DNA from: Flavobacteriaceae bacterium CG2_30_31_66
GTDB taxonomy: Bacteria; Bacteroidota; Bacteroidia; Flavobacteriales; Flavobacteriaceae
Direction: 5' to 3'
Length of the DNA: 56,262 nucleotides
Assembly (NCBI GenBank): GCA_001873065.1
Contig: MNYM01000031.1
Location: 1-56,262, forward strand
Shown here: positions 23,801-34,223 of the stretch, one piece after another
Position numbering within the stretch: the first letter of the stretch is position 1
Layout of the letters: every line of letters starts with the position of its first letter
Made by a program: the position numbers and the translations under genes
The notes under the pieces: model-generated
The model's input: only the letters and a program-made list of their open reading frames with translations
What the model was told of the DNA's origin: nothing
Database searches by the model: none

Positions 23801-26391
23801 GTTGAATTTTCAAGAATTCCGTCATTATTGTCGTCTAATCCTCCATGTCCAGCTTCTACCAAATCAAAAATTCCGTCATTATCAGCATCAACATCCAAAT
23901 GATTTGGAATTCCATCACCATCAGTATCAATTCCAGTGGTAATTCCTTCAAAAACATCATTCAAACCATCTAGATTTGCATCAGTATCAAGTAATGTTAT
24001 TTTGCTCGCAGTGGCTTCAAAAACATCAGGAATTCCGTCATTATCTGAATCCACATCAAACATGTCTTCAATTCCATCACCATCAGAATCTTTGGAGAAA
24101 GTGGTTAATTTTATATTCCCACTAAATGTTGAAACATCAGTTAATCCATTTGATTTTATTTCTATGGAAAATTGAGTTATATGATTTGCTACAAATCTAT
24201 AAGTTATTGGTCCTGTAACATTCGGATTGATTTTAAATCGTATTTCAGAATTAGAGAATTTAGTTATGGGAAATTCATTAGTAAAATCTCCATCAAAATT
24301 TGAATCCACCAATAATTGATTATTTGGATCTAAAAGCGTAATATTTTTTGATGAGGGACCAATTTTTACTATGTAAAATACATTGGTATTGTTTGTTGCA
24401 GCAGAGGTTTGAGTAAATTGAATATTTGCACTTTGATCAAAATTTAATTCATAAACTAAATCAGAATTACTTGTATTAGGCTGAACTGTACTAATAAAAT
24501 TTCCATTATCTTGACCTAGAAAAGAGCTTGTAGTTTCTGTAACTAATAAATTACCAGTTATGAAGCTAGTGTTTGAAGAATTATCTTGAAAAATAAGTAT
24601 CGGCTTATTAATGTCCGTAATATTAATTGTTGCGTCACCACGAGATTCGTCAATATTTAAGATGCCATCATTATCAATATCAACATCAATATTATCTTCA
24701 ATACCATCACCATCAAAATCATCAGGACAAATACTTACTGGTATTTCAAAAGGAGGTAGTTTTAAACCTGTGCATATAATTGTGGCATTTAATCGATATC
24801 TTCCAGGTTCAGAAAGTATAGGTTCGTATGGTTCATTATCCTTACCCCTTTTAAACCAATCAGAGCTAATTTCATCAAAATACTCCCAAAAATAATCAAA
24901 TATACCTGTATCATTTGAAATTTTCAATCTAATATTTGGAAGGCAATTTCCTAAATTCTCAGATTCTGGTACAAATGAAATTTCTGGAGCTGAAGGAAAT
25001 CCTGAATAAAAACTTCCAGAAGTTGCAAAACTATTAAAATTAAAATAGGCACAATACAATTCTTTATCACTACTTACCCTTATGTTACCACTTAAATCTG
25101 CCACTTTATAAGTAACATAGTTGGAATTACCATTAACATTAAATGGACCTTGCACATTTTGAAGACTTGAAATATCCTCATTATTGATTTTTACAATGGC
25201 ATCAGTATTTGTAACAATAGTAATTCCACCATCAAAAGATTCACCTGAATTATCTACTTGATTTATAAAAGCAATATTATCTACATTTCCTGTATTTTCA
25301 CAACTTAATGGTGGAACAAAAAACATATCTTGATTTGCACGAGAATTTATACCACCAATTCCTTGATAAACAAAAGTTTTTTTTGAGGTATTGATGTACA
25401 TATTTCCATTTGAGCTATAGTTATTTCCTTCTAGAACAATGTATTCACCAGCATTTAAAGTGATTATTGGGGTTGAACTACCTCCAACTGAAACACTTGT
25501 ATTGTCTTCATGAGCAATAACCAAAGCATTTTCAAATTCATTACCTCCAGCACCTCTAACCAAAATATATTGTGTTCCTATTTTTGAAGTATCTACTATT
25601 TGATCAAAGCCATAATCCTGACCGCCAATTGAAAGATTAGGATTTGGATTATTTCTAGTAACTGCAAAACTACCTAATGCTGAACCGGTATTTACAACAA
25701 CTGGCTTACTACTGCTTATCAAACAGCCAATAATATTCAATAAATCCGAACCTCTCCTATGATAAATGTAACTTTCATTCTTATTAAGGATTTTATCTAG
25801 TAGAGTGATTCCAGTAATATCATAAATCCTAAGAATTGTTTGATCTTCAGTAGCCATAATGGAAGCGAAAGCTAAATGACTATTTGGTATTTCTTCCTCA
25901 TTAACCATGGCTCCAATTCTAAATTGAGTTCCTAGAGCAGCATTCCCTTTACTTACAAGGGAACTTGCATGTAATTTTCCACTATTTTGTGTATTAAAAG
26001 ATCTAACTCTTACAGAGACATATACATCATCTTCAGCTTCAATGATAAAACCTTTGTTAGTATATATATTTCCCAAATCAAAAGTTGGTACATGTAATTG
26101 ACTATCAGCATCATTGTCAATATTTCCAGTTAAATCCAATACAGATTGTTTTACAGGTTTTTGATTAGAAACAACACCACTATACGCTTGTAATTCAGGA
26201 TTACCAACAGGGATTATTTTATAAGAAACATTGTTGTTTTTTGGGGTAGAAATATAAATATATTGGTCTGTGAACCCGTCACTCGAGGTTAATGGCGGGA
26301 TAAAATGTTTTCTGCTTAATTGAGCTGATGAAAGTTGTACAATAAAAAAAAATACAAAAAAACTTAAAAATCGGATGATTGTTTGAATCAT
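20857..26391 (-). CDS. T9SS type B surface protein with IgGFc-binding-like and Ca-binding repeats
   Basis: 1844 residues. Signal peptide 1-23 (FLSFFVFFFIVQLSSA). Residues about 28-470 resemble the IgGFc_binding-type domain (HFIPPLTSSDGFTDQYIYIST). Thrombospondin-type-3-like Asp-rich calcium repeats lie at about 553-585, 765-795 and 820-850 (for example DSDGDGIEDMFDVDSDNDG). Five Ig-like repeats of roughly 100 residues run from about 1060 to 1580, each starting with a CDD/CDT segment and ending IVNP. The C-terminus (about 1755-1844, FFTPNGDGQNDTW ... IFNRYGKLV) is a CHU_C/gliding-motility type B sorting domain. So it is exported by Sec and then the type IX system to the cell surface, with a likely adhesin role. 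Confidence 0.92.
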   Translation of the reverse strand: MIQTIIRFLSFFVFFFIVQLSSAQLSRKHFIPPLTSSDGFTDQYIYISTPKNNNVSYKIIPVGNPELQAYSGVVSNQKPVKQSVLDLTGNIDNDADSQLHVPTFDLGNIYTNKGFIIEAEDDVYVSVRVRSFNTQNSGKLHASSLVSKGNAALGTQFRIGAMVNEEEIPNSHLAFASIMATEDQTILRIYDITGITLLDKILNKNESYIYHRRGSDLLNIIGCLISSSKPVVVNTGSALGSFAVTRNNPNPNLSIGGQDYGFDQIVDTSKIGTQYILVRGAGGNEFENALVIAHEDNTSVSVGGSSTPIITLNAGEYIVLEGNNYSSNGNMYINTSKKTFVYQGIGGINSRANQDMFFVPPLSCENTGNVDNIAFINQVDNSGESFDGGITIVTNTDAIVKINNEDISSLQNVQGPFNVNGNSNYVTYKVADLSGNIRVSSDKELYCAYFNFNSFATSGSFYSGFPSAPEISFVPESENLGNCLPNIRLKISNDTGIFDYFWEYFDEISSDWFKRGKDNEPYEPILSEPGRYRLNATIICTGLKLPPFEIPVSICPDDFDGDGIEDNIDVDIDNDGILNIDESRGDATINITDINKPILIFQDNSSNTSFITGNLLVTETTSSFLGQDNGNFISTVQPNTSNSDLVYELNFDQSANIQFTQTSAATNNTNVFYIVKIGPSSKNITLLDPNNQLLVDSNFDGDFTNEFPITKFSNSEIRFKINPNVTGPITYRFVANHITQFSIEIKSNGLTDVSTFSGNIKLTTFSKDSDGDGIEDMFDVDSDNDGIPDVFEATASKITLLDTDANLDGLNDVFEGITTGIDTDGDGIPNHLDVDADNDGIFDLVEAGHGGLDDNNDGILENSTAENVGINGLLNSLESTVDSKILSLNYTISDTDNDSIFNFLELDSDNDACFDVIEAGFTGTSLGILFANPFAVSANGKVINNTNGYSIPNLDYITSAPIILNTPFENAVFCENITDVISIDSTADQFQWEVSSDNGATWTTIIDNAIYSGATTKDLQITNPPLTFDNYQFKVFLDRTGNTCGKESNTIVLTVNPEPILKPNPELFQCIDDGNTNPTVNLTLAEKNITDETNVTFKYFEDIAGTNEITEPTSYPVVVNTTQSVYVRVTSEFDCYANLIELKINIGQTPDNPYNDIQPAVCDDFLDADGNDTANNSDTDNITQFNLDKTAIENGINPPANTVIFYYENAVDRTNSLNEIDITNYRNNINKIEITNIPSGIQFPIYYKILSTINNDCQGLGEFYLQINAVPEANSVNDLELCDDANDGDSTNGIVQNFDLESQTSLILGTQNPADFTVTYHVNQADTETGNNPITSPFTNTIRDLQTIFVRATNNATGCFTNHTSFNVIVNPLPIANFVEDLEVCDDNADGSARNGFSQSIDLESQSSTILGSQDASIYKVTYHRTLADAQAGNNPLNSPYSNTIPNRETIFVRVFNENTQCANGISQFDVIINPEPTFQTPTNLAYCDTNDDGDDTNGIIQTIDLDSKISEILGNSQSPNDFTVTFHASQMDATNGISPILSPYTNTNLTERIFVRIQNKRTLCFNDDAFFDLIVNPLPSFTVTSPQIICLNDLPLNLSVENPRDVYTYEWKNESGKSLGTDDNLNITTGGNYFVTATSTNGTLCSRTEMIEVNESNIATLQNSFVTVIDESTNIGSQNNLSISIDIISNNLGPGDYQFAIVNTDTSERFPFAGFQDDPLFENLEGGIYQIIVNDKNGCSPDATLLVSVIQFPKFFTPNGDGQNDTWVVKGANQTFYPNASINIFNRYGKLVAQIPIDSQGWNGTYNGTLLPSDDYWYNVTLIPADTTKPTINKKGNFSLIRK

Positions 26392-26571
26392 AATAAATTT
26401 TAAAATAGAATCGTAAATGTAAAAAGAATTTATAAAAGATTGTGTTAATAGATTTAGTTGGTTTTGATATTTGTTTTTAAATTCTAAAAATGTATGGAAA
26501 AATCTTCAAAAAAACACATTCTGAATTGAGAAAACCCTACTTTAGTGCATCAAAAATTACAATCTAATATT

Positions 26572-27165
26572 ATGAAAATTACTGACAAAGTAAAAAATGT
26601 AACATCAACAATTATTTCACGTTTTTGGGGAACTTTAGAGCAAGTTAATTTTGATTTTACGTTTGATACTGGAAAATCAGTAAACTTGACACATGAAGTT
26701 TATGGAAAAAGCGATGGGATTGCTATATTATTGTACAATCCAACAACTAAAAAAGTGATTTTAACGAAACAATTTAGAATGCCAGTTTATGTGGCAGGAA
26801 TCAATCATGGATTTTCAATTGAAGTTGTTGGTGGTGCAATGGATGCAAATGAAACTCCGGAAATTACAGCCATTCGTGAAACAGAAGAAGAAATAGGATA
26901 TAAAATTTCTAAACCTACAAAAATTACCACTGCGTTTTTATCTCCCGGAATTTTAAAAGAAAAAGTACATCTTTTTATTAGTGAATATTCTGAGGAAAAC
27001 AAAACTAAAAACGGTGGAGGAGTTGCTGATGAAAATGAAGAAATTCAAATAATTGAATGTTTTTTTGACGAAGCTTTTCAGATGATTGAAACTCAAGAAA
27101 TTATTGATGCAAGAACCATTATTTTATTGCAATATTTGAAAATTAATGGGTTCATAAATCTGTAA
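26572..27165 (+). CDS. Nudix hydrolase (NudK/ADP-ribose pyrophosphatase-like)
   Basis: 197 residues from the ATG at 26572; a GTG 27 bases upstream in frame is less likely. The Nudix box is complete at about 88-110 (GAMDANE ... RETEEEIGY). The strand KVILTKQFRMPVYVAG and the FLSPGILKEKVHLF region are typical of the NudK/ADP-ribose pyrophosphatase group acting on nucleotide sugars. Exact substrate unknown. Monocistronic; TACTTTAG at 26538-26545 is an imperfect -7 box. Confidence 0.88.
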   Translation: MKITDKVKNVTSTIISRFWGTLEQVNFDFTFDTGKSVNLTHEVYGKSDGIAILLYNPTTKKVILTKQFRMPVYVAGINHGFSIEVVGGAMDANETPEITAIRETEEEIGYKISKPTKITTAFLSPGILKEKVHLFISEYSEENKTKNGGGVADENEEIQIIECFFDEAFQMIETQEIIDARTIILLQYLKINGFINL

Positions 27166-27201
27166 AATAATAAACAATTTTTTAATTTATTTCCATAAAA
27201 A

Positions 27202-27219
27202 TATTTTCCTTGGAAAATA
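27202..27219. promoter_or_regulatory. Candidate MarR operator, site 1
   Basis: TATTTTCC-TT-GGAAAATA, a perfect inverted repeat. It covers the -33 TTG (27210-27212) of the FMN reductase promoter. A second site of the same pattern TAnTTTCC-WW-GGAAAnTA is at 28290-28307. Confidence 0.65.
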
Positions 27220-27239
27220 ATTTTTTTTTTGTAACTTTG
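27210..27239 (+). promoter_or_regulatory. Promoter of the FMN reductase gene
   Basis: TTG at 27210-27212, 19-base spacer, TAACTTTG at 27232-27239: a complete Bacteroidota promoter, giving a leader of about 14 bases to the ATG at 27258. Confidence 0.8.
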
Positions 27240-27257
27240 TGCCATAAAATTAATATT

Positions 27258-27794
27258 ATGAAAAAAATATTGGCATTTGCAGGGAGCACAAGTTCTACTT
27301 CTATCAACAAAAAATTAGCAACATTTGTGGCTGAAAATTTAGAAAATACTTCTTTTGATGTGATTGATTTACGAGATTTTCCAATGGAAATGTATAGTTC
27401 AGATGCAGAAAAAATCGGTTTTCCTGAAAACGCAAAAAAGTTTAATGCTTTACTTGATAATTATGATGGATTCATTCTTTCTTTAGCAGAGCACAATGGG
27501 TCGTATGCAGCAGCTTTTAAGAATATTTATGATTGGAGTTCAAGAATCAATAACAAGGTTTTCAGAGAAAAACCATTGTTATTAATGGCAACTTCGCCCG
27601 GACCAAGAGGTGGATTAAGTGTTTTAGAAGCAGGTGCAGATCGTTTTGCAAGAATGGGAGCAAAGGAAGTAATTACGTTTTCATTACCGAGTTTTCAAGA
27701 TAATTTTAAAGAAGGAAAAATCGTAAACGAATCATTATTTGCCTCTTTAAAAGAAAAAATTTCTCAGTTTGAAAATGCTGTAAATAAGGTATAA
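27258..27794 (+). CDS. NADPH-dependent FMN reductase family protein
   Basis: 178 residues from the ATG at 27258 (MKKILAFAGSTSSTSINKK); an in-frame TTG at 27210 overlaps the promoter and is rejected. Flavodoxin-like fold: the FMN phosphate loop AGSTSSTSINKKLA at 8-21, the LSLAEHNGSYAAAFKNIYDW motif near 70-90 and the PGPRGG loop. Such proteins are NAD(P)H:FMN or quinone reductases. First gene before a MarR regulator and two pirins, which suggests a redox or quinone/aromatic stress response. Confidence 0.88.
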   Translation: MKKILAFAGSTSSTSINKKLATFVAENLENTSFDVIDLRDFPMEMYSSDAEKIGFPENAKKFNALLDNYDGFILSLAEHNGSYAAAFKNIYDWSSRINNKVFREKPLLLMATSPGPRGGLSVLEAGADRFARMGAKEVITFSLPSFQDNFKEGKIVNESLFASLKEKISQFENAVNKV

Positions 27795-27836
27795 TTTTTT
27801 ACTCAAAACTAAAGACTAAAAACTTAAAACTAAAAA

Positions 27837-28274
27837 ATGGGCGACATTTCAAAAGATATTAAATCGAGTTTTAAAAATAATAAAGTCAAAGCGTTAATTA
27901 ATATCAAATACACCTCAAATTGGTTGAGCAGTAAAGAAAATGACTTTTTTAAACCCTATGGAATTTCTCCTCAACAATACAATATTTTACGCATTTTAAG
28001 AGGTGCCAAAGATCGTGTAAAAGTGCAAATAGTAAAAGATCGAATGATTGAACGTGCCCCAAATGCCACACGTTTGATGGATAAATTATGTGATAAAAAG
28101 CTTATTGAAAGAACACGTTGTGAAGAAGACAGGAGAGTTGTTTATGTAAAAATTTCTAAATTAGGACTTGAAATCTTAACTAGTATTGATGAGAATCAAA
28201 GTATGTCCTTTTTAGAAAGATTAACCGAAGAAGAAGCAGCAACTTTAAGTAATTTGTTAGATAAAATTCGATAA
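27837..28274 (+). CDS. MarR family transcriptional regulator
   Basis: 145 residues, winged HTH of MarR type: GISPQQYNILRILRG, the recognition helix APNATRLMDKLCDKKLI and the wing RCEEDRRVVYVKISKLG. It lies 42 bases after the FMN reductase gene and 50 bases before a pirin gene. The two identical-pattern palindromes upstream of these neighbours are its likely binding sites, so it probably represses both units and itself. The leader just before its ATG is a short AAACTAAA-like A-rich repeat without a clear promoter. Confidence 0.92.
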   Translation: MGDISKDIKSSFKNNKVKALINIKYTSNWLSSKENDFFKPYGISPQQYNILRILRGAKDRVKVQIVKDRMIERAPNATRLMDKLCDKKLIERTRCEEDRRVVYVKISKLGLEILTSIDENQSMSFLERLTEEEAATLSNLLDKIR

Positions 28275-28289
28275 AAAAAATTATAAAAA

Positions 28290-28307
28290 TAGTTTCCAAG
28301 GAAATTA
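28290..28307. promoter_or_regulatory. Candidate MarR operator, site 2
   Basis: TAGTTTCC-AA-GGAAATTA, 18 bases with one mismatched arm pair. The symmetry extends outward to about 24 bases. Located 18 bases upstream of the pirin ATG at 28325. Confidence 0.65.
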
Positions 28308-28324
28308 TTTTAAACACAAATAGT

Positions 28325-29194
28325 ATGAAAACATTTAAAAGCATTCAGCATATCGTTCCAAGTCCATTTGTAAATATGGGACCTATAAAATTACGTCAAC
28401 CATTGCCAATTCAGGGAATTGAAAATGTAGATCCATTTTTGTTATTACATCATTATGGGCCTTATGCCATTTCAGAATTCAACAATCCTTTTGATTTAGG
28501 GCCTCATCCTCACAGGGGTTTTGAACCGATTACTTTGTTGTTTAAAGGCGAACAATTTCATAGAGATTCTCTTGGAAATGAAATGGTTGTGAAAGCAGGA
28601 GGCGTTCAATGGACAACTGCTGGACGTGGCATTATTCACGCAGAAGCTCCAAGCAAAGAGTTTGTAAAAAAAGGTGGTGATTTAGAAGGAATCCAATTGT
28701 GGTTGAATTTGCCTTCAACTCACAAAATGATACCTGCAAATTATCAACATTTGGAGGATGTACAAATTCCAAAAGTATTTTCAGTTGATGAAAAAGTGCA
28801 ATTAAATATCATTGCAGGAAATCAGTCCAACAAAATTGGTTTGATTGAAACCCAAACTGCAGTCAATGTTTTTTCAGCAATTGCTCAAGAAAATGGAGAA
28901 ATGATTATTGATATTCCAGAAAATCACCAATCATTAATCTATCTTTTAGGAGGTAAAATTTTAGTGAATGGTAAAGAAATTCTTATTAAAGGAGCAAATC
29001 AAATGATTACTTTTCATCAAGATGGAAATTCAATTCATTTCAAAGCACTGAAGCAAAGCACTATTTTGATTTTATCAGGTGAACCCATCAACGAAAAAGT
29101 AACGCAATACGGACCTTTTGTGATGAACACACAAACCGAGATTTTAGAGGCAATGCGTGATTATAATCAAGGGAAAATGGGGTACTTGTATTAG
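28325..29194 (+). CDS. Pirin family protein
   Basis: 289 residues, two-cupin pirin fold. The N-terminal cupin has the metal site His61, His63 (GPHPHRGFE), His105 and Glu107 (GIIHAEAP), matching the iron site of human pirin. Length is typical of the YhaK/pirin type. Bacterial pirins act as quercetinase-like dioxygenases or modulators of central metabolism; the substrate here is unknown. Follows the MarR gene and a matching operator. Confidence 0.93.
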   Translation: MKTFKSIQHIVPSPFVNMGPIKLRQPLPIQGIENVDPFLLLHHYGPYAISEFNNPFDLGPHPHRGFEPITLLFKGEQFHRDSLGNEMVVKAGGVQWTTAGRGIIHAEAPSKEFVKKGGDLEGIQLWLNLPSTHKMIPANYQHLEDVQIPKVFSVDEKVQLNIIAGNQSNKIGLIETQTAVNVFSAIAQENGEMIIDIPENHQSLIYLLGGKILVNGKEILIKGANQMITFHQDGNSIHFKALKQSTILILSGEPINEKVTQYGPFVMNTQTEILEAMRDYNQGKMGYLY

Positions 29195-29231
29195 TTCAAG
29201 GTTTAAAATTTAAGATTTGAAATTAAAAAAA

Positions 29232-29939
29232 ATGAAAAAAACAATTCACAAAGCAGCATCAAGAGGATTTGCCAATCATGGTTGGTTACAATCGTATCAT
29301 ACATTTAGTTTTGCCAATTATTTCAATCCAGAGAGAATGAATTTTGGAATGTTACGCGTTTTAAATGATGATATTGTGCAACCAAAAATGGGTTTTGGCA
29401 CACATCCTCATAAAAATATGGAGATTATTTCCATTCCAATTTCAGGGGCACTTTCTCACAAAGATAGTATGAACAATCAACGTTCCATTGAAGTTGGTGA
29501 AGTGCAAGTAATGAGTGCAGGAACAGGTTTGACACATTCCGAATTTAACGATAGCAAAACTACAGAAACCAACTTTTTACAACTTTGGATTATCCCTGAA
29601 AAGAATGAAGTTGAACCATATTATAATCAAAAGAAGTTTGAAGAAAGTGAAAGAAAAAACAAATTTCAAACTTTAGTTTCTCCAAAAGATAAACAAGTTG
29701 ATGGTTCATTGCCAATCAATCAACAAGGATATATCTCCATGATTGATTTGGAAAATGGCTTTGAAATCGTGTATGATTTAAAGAATGGAGCATATTTTTT
29801 TCTGATTGATGGTGAAGTTTCAATTGATGATGAAACGCTAAATAATAGAGATGCCATAGGTATTGAAGATGTTGAAAAAGTGTCTTTAAAAGCTTTAAAA
29901 AATAGTAAATTGTTAATTATTGATGTTCCTATGAATTAA
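29232..29939 (+). CDS. Pirin family protein (YhhW-like)
   Basis: 235 residues from the ATG at 29232; the TTG 15 bases upstream is not needed. Opening HKAASRGFANHGWLQSYHTFSFANYF is typical of YhhW-type quercetin 2,3-dioxygenases. Metal ligands: His58, His60 (GTHPHKNME), His102 and Glu104 (GLTHSEFND). It follows the first pirin by 37 bases and is probably in the same operon. Having two different pirins next to each other is frequent in flavobacteria. Confidence 0.92.
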   Translation: MKKTIHKAASRGFANHGWLQSYHTFSFANYFNPERMNFGMLRVLNDDIVQPKMGFGTHPHKNMEIISIPISGALSHKDSMNNQRSIEVGEVQVMSAGTGLTHSEFNDSKTTETNFLQLWIIPEKNEVEPYYNQKKFEESERKNKFQTLVSPKDKQVDGSLPINQQGYISMIDLENGFEIVYDLKNGAYFFLIDGEVSIDDETLNNRDAIGIEDVEKVSLKALKNSKLLIIDVPMN

Positions 29940-29952
29940 TTTTTTCTATTAG

Positions 29953-32088
<2,136 letters not shown>

Positions 32089-32141
32089 AGAATTTCAAGA
32101 TTTTTATTGATATTTGCTGTTCAACAAATTTTACGGATTTT

Positions 32142-32324
32142 ATGGGAATGAATAAAAATACTGTCCTTGGTTGGGCTACTTTGATAATGATTATTGTTGG
32201 CTTGGCATTGATTGCAATGGGAGCCTTTAAATATGATGATGTTGCAGGTTGGGGTTTTGCCGCAGTTGGCATTGGTTTTTTTGCAATTGCTTGGGTTTTT
32301 AATGCCTTAAAAGGTCGTGTGTAG
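32142..32324 (+). CDS. Small membrane protein, CAL67264-type
   Basis: 60 residues (58 if the ATG at 32148 is used). Two hydrophobic segments, LGWATLIMIIVGLALIAMGAF and GFAAVGIGFFAIAWVFNAL, joined by a short acidic turn (KYDDVAGW). I recognise it as the small membrane protein family conserved in Flavobacteriaceae that is often annotated by a Gramella locus name. Function unknown. A longer in-frame extension upstream overlaps the preceding gene and is basic and cysteine-rich, so it is rejected. Thirty bases before ettA, probably same transcript. Confidence 0.8.
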   Translation: MGMNKNTVLGWATLIMIIVGLALIAMGAFKYDDVAGWGFAAVGIGFFAIAWVFNALKGRV

Positions 32325-32353
32325 ATTTTTTTTCAATTTAATTTTTTAGCAAA

Positions 32354-34045
32354 ATGTCAGACGATAAGAAAGTCATCTTTTCGATGAATAGGGTTTCTAA
32401 AACCTATCAATCAACAGGAAAGCAAGTTTTAAAAGATATTTATTTAAGTTTTTTTTATGGAGCTAAAATTGGAATTCTCGGTTTAAATGGTTCAGGAAAA
32501 TCAACTTTATTAAAAATTATTGCTGGAGTAGAAAAAAATTTCCAAGGTGAAGTTACGTTTTCTCCAGTCTATAAAGTAGGTTATTTAGAACAAGAACCTC
32601 AATTAGATCCCGAAAAAACGGTTCTGGAAATTGTAAGAGAAGGTGTTGCAGAAACTGTCGCAATTTTGGATGAATATAACAAAATCAATGACATGTTTGG
32701 CTTGGAAGAAGTATATTCTGATGCTGATAAAATGGATAAATTGATGGCGAAACAAGCAGAATTGCAAGATAAAATTGATGCTGCAAATGCTTGGGAATTA
32801 GATACAAAACTCGAAATTGCCATGGATGCTTTGCGAACTCCAGATGCTGACAAAAAAATCGGAATTCTTTCTGGAGGAGAAAAAAGACGAGTGGCATTGT
32901 GCAGATTGTTGTTGCAAGAACCAGAAATTTTATTGCTAGATGAACCAACAAACCATTTAGATGCAGAATCTGTTCATTGGTTAGAACATCATTTGGCTGA
33001 ATATAAAGGAACAGTGATTGCAGTAACTCACGATCGATATTTTTTAGATAACGTTGCTGGCTGGATTTTAGAATTGGATAGAGGAGAGGGGATTCCTTGG
33101 AAAGGAAATTATTCTTCTTGGTTAGACCAAAAATCGCAGAGAATGGCACAAGAAAGCAAAGTGGCTTCTAAGCGTCAAAAAACATTGGAACGTGAGTTAG
33201 AATGGGTTCGTCAAGGAGCGAAAGGTCGTCAATCCAAACAAAAAGCCCGTTTGCAAAATTATGACAAACTTCTTAGTCAAGACCAAAAACAGGTTGATGA
33301 AAAGTTGGAAATTTACATTCCAAATGGACCACGTTTAGGAACAAATGTGATTGAAGCGTCAGGAGTATCCAAAGCTTATGGTGATAAATTATTGTATGAA
33401 AATTTAGCTTTTACACTTCCACAAGCCGGAATTGTTGGTATTATTGGGCCAAATGGCGCAGGAAAAACTACTATTTTCAAAATGATTATGGGCGAAGAAA
33501 CTCCAGATCAAGGAAATTTTTTGGTTGGTGAAACTGCAAGAATTGCTTACGTTGACCAAAGTCATTCAAACATTGACAATGAAAAATCGATTTGGGAAAA
33601 CTTTTCAAATAGCCAAGAATTGGTAATCATGGGAGGAAGACAAGTAAATTCTAGAGCTTATTTGAGTCGTTTCAATTTTTCTGGTAACGAGCAAAATAAA
33701 AAAGTATCCACTTTATCTGGAGGAGAAAGAAATCGCTTGCATTTGGCAATGACTTTAAAAGAAGAAGGAAACGTTTTATTGTTAGACGAGCCAACCAATG
33801 ATTTGGACGTGAATACATTACGTGCTTTAGAAGAAGGTTTGGAAAATTTTGCAGGTTGTGCTGTAGTGATTTCTCACGATAGATGGTTTTTAGACAGAAT
33901 TTGCACTCACATTTTAGCTTTTGAAGGCGATAGTCAAGTGTATTTTTTTGAAGGTTCTTTTTCGGATTATGAAGAGAACAAGAAAAAGCGTTTGGGCGGA
34001 GATTTGATTCCCAAAAGATTGAAATACAAAAAATTAATCCGTTGA
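32354..34045 (+). CDS. ettA: Energy-dependent translational throttle protein EttA (ABC-F ATPase)
   Basis: 563 residues, two ABC domains without membrane spans. First domain: Walker A GLNGSGKS (43-50), the arm region around 95-145, signature LSGGEKRRVALC, Walker B ILLLDEPTNHLD. Linker with basic P-site tRNA interaction helix (about 245-310, RELEWVRQGAKGRQSKQKAR). Second domain: Walker A GPNGAGKT near 364, signature LSGGERNRLHLA, Walker B VLLLDEPTNDLD. EttA binds the ribosomal E site and couples translation to energy state. Ends with a strong terminator. Confidence 0.96.
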   Translation: MSDDKKVIFSMNRVSKTYQSTGKQVLKDIYLSFFYGAKIGILGLNGSGKSTLLKIIAGVEKNFQGEVTFSPVYKVGYLEQEPQLDPEKTVLEIVREGVAETVAILDEYNKINDMFGLEEVYSDADKMDKLMAKQAELQDKIDAANAWELDTKLEIAMDALRTPDADKKIGILSGGEKRRVALCRLLLQEPEILLLDEPTNHLDAESVHWLEHHLAEYKGTVIAVTHDRYFLDNVAGWILELDRGEGIPWKGNYSSWLDQKSQRMAQESKVASKRQKTLERELEWVRQGAKGRQSKQKARLQNYDKLLSQDQKQVDEKLEIYIPNGPRLGTNVIEASGVSKAYGDKLLYENLAFTLPQAGIVGIIGPNGAGKTTIFKMIMGEETPDQGNFLVGETARIAYVDQSHSNIDNEKSIWENFSNSQELVIMGGRQVNSRAYLSRFNFSGNEQNKKVSTLSGGERNRLHLAMTLKEEGNVLLLDEPTNDLDVNTLRALEEGLENFAGCAVVISHDRWFLDRICTHILAFEGDSQVYFFEGSFSDYEENKKKRLGGDLIPKRLKYKKLIR

Positions 34046-34047
34046 AA

Positions 34048-34077
34048 AAAACTCCTCATTTTTAAACGAGGAGTTTT
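34048..34077 (+). terminator. Rho-independent terminator of ettA
   Basis: AAAACTCCTC pairs with GAGGAGTTTT, 10-base loop, right after the ettA stop. Confidence 0.9.
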
Positions 34078-34223
34078 AGTTTGCATTCTTTAAACTTTAA
34101 AAACATTTTGAAGACATCGTTTTATGTTCCAAAACTAGAGGTTTTATTTTTGAAAATTATCAGGAAAAATCCTATTTTTTATAGAGGAAAAACCTGCTTT
34201 ATTTAGTTTTTGTTTACGATAAT

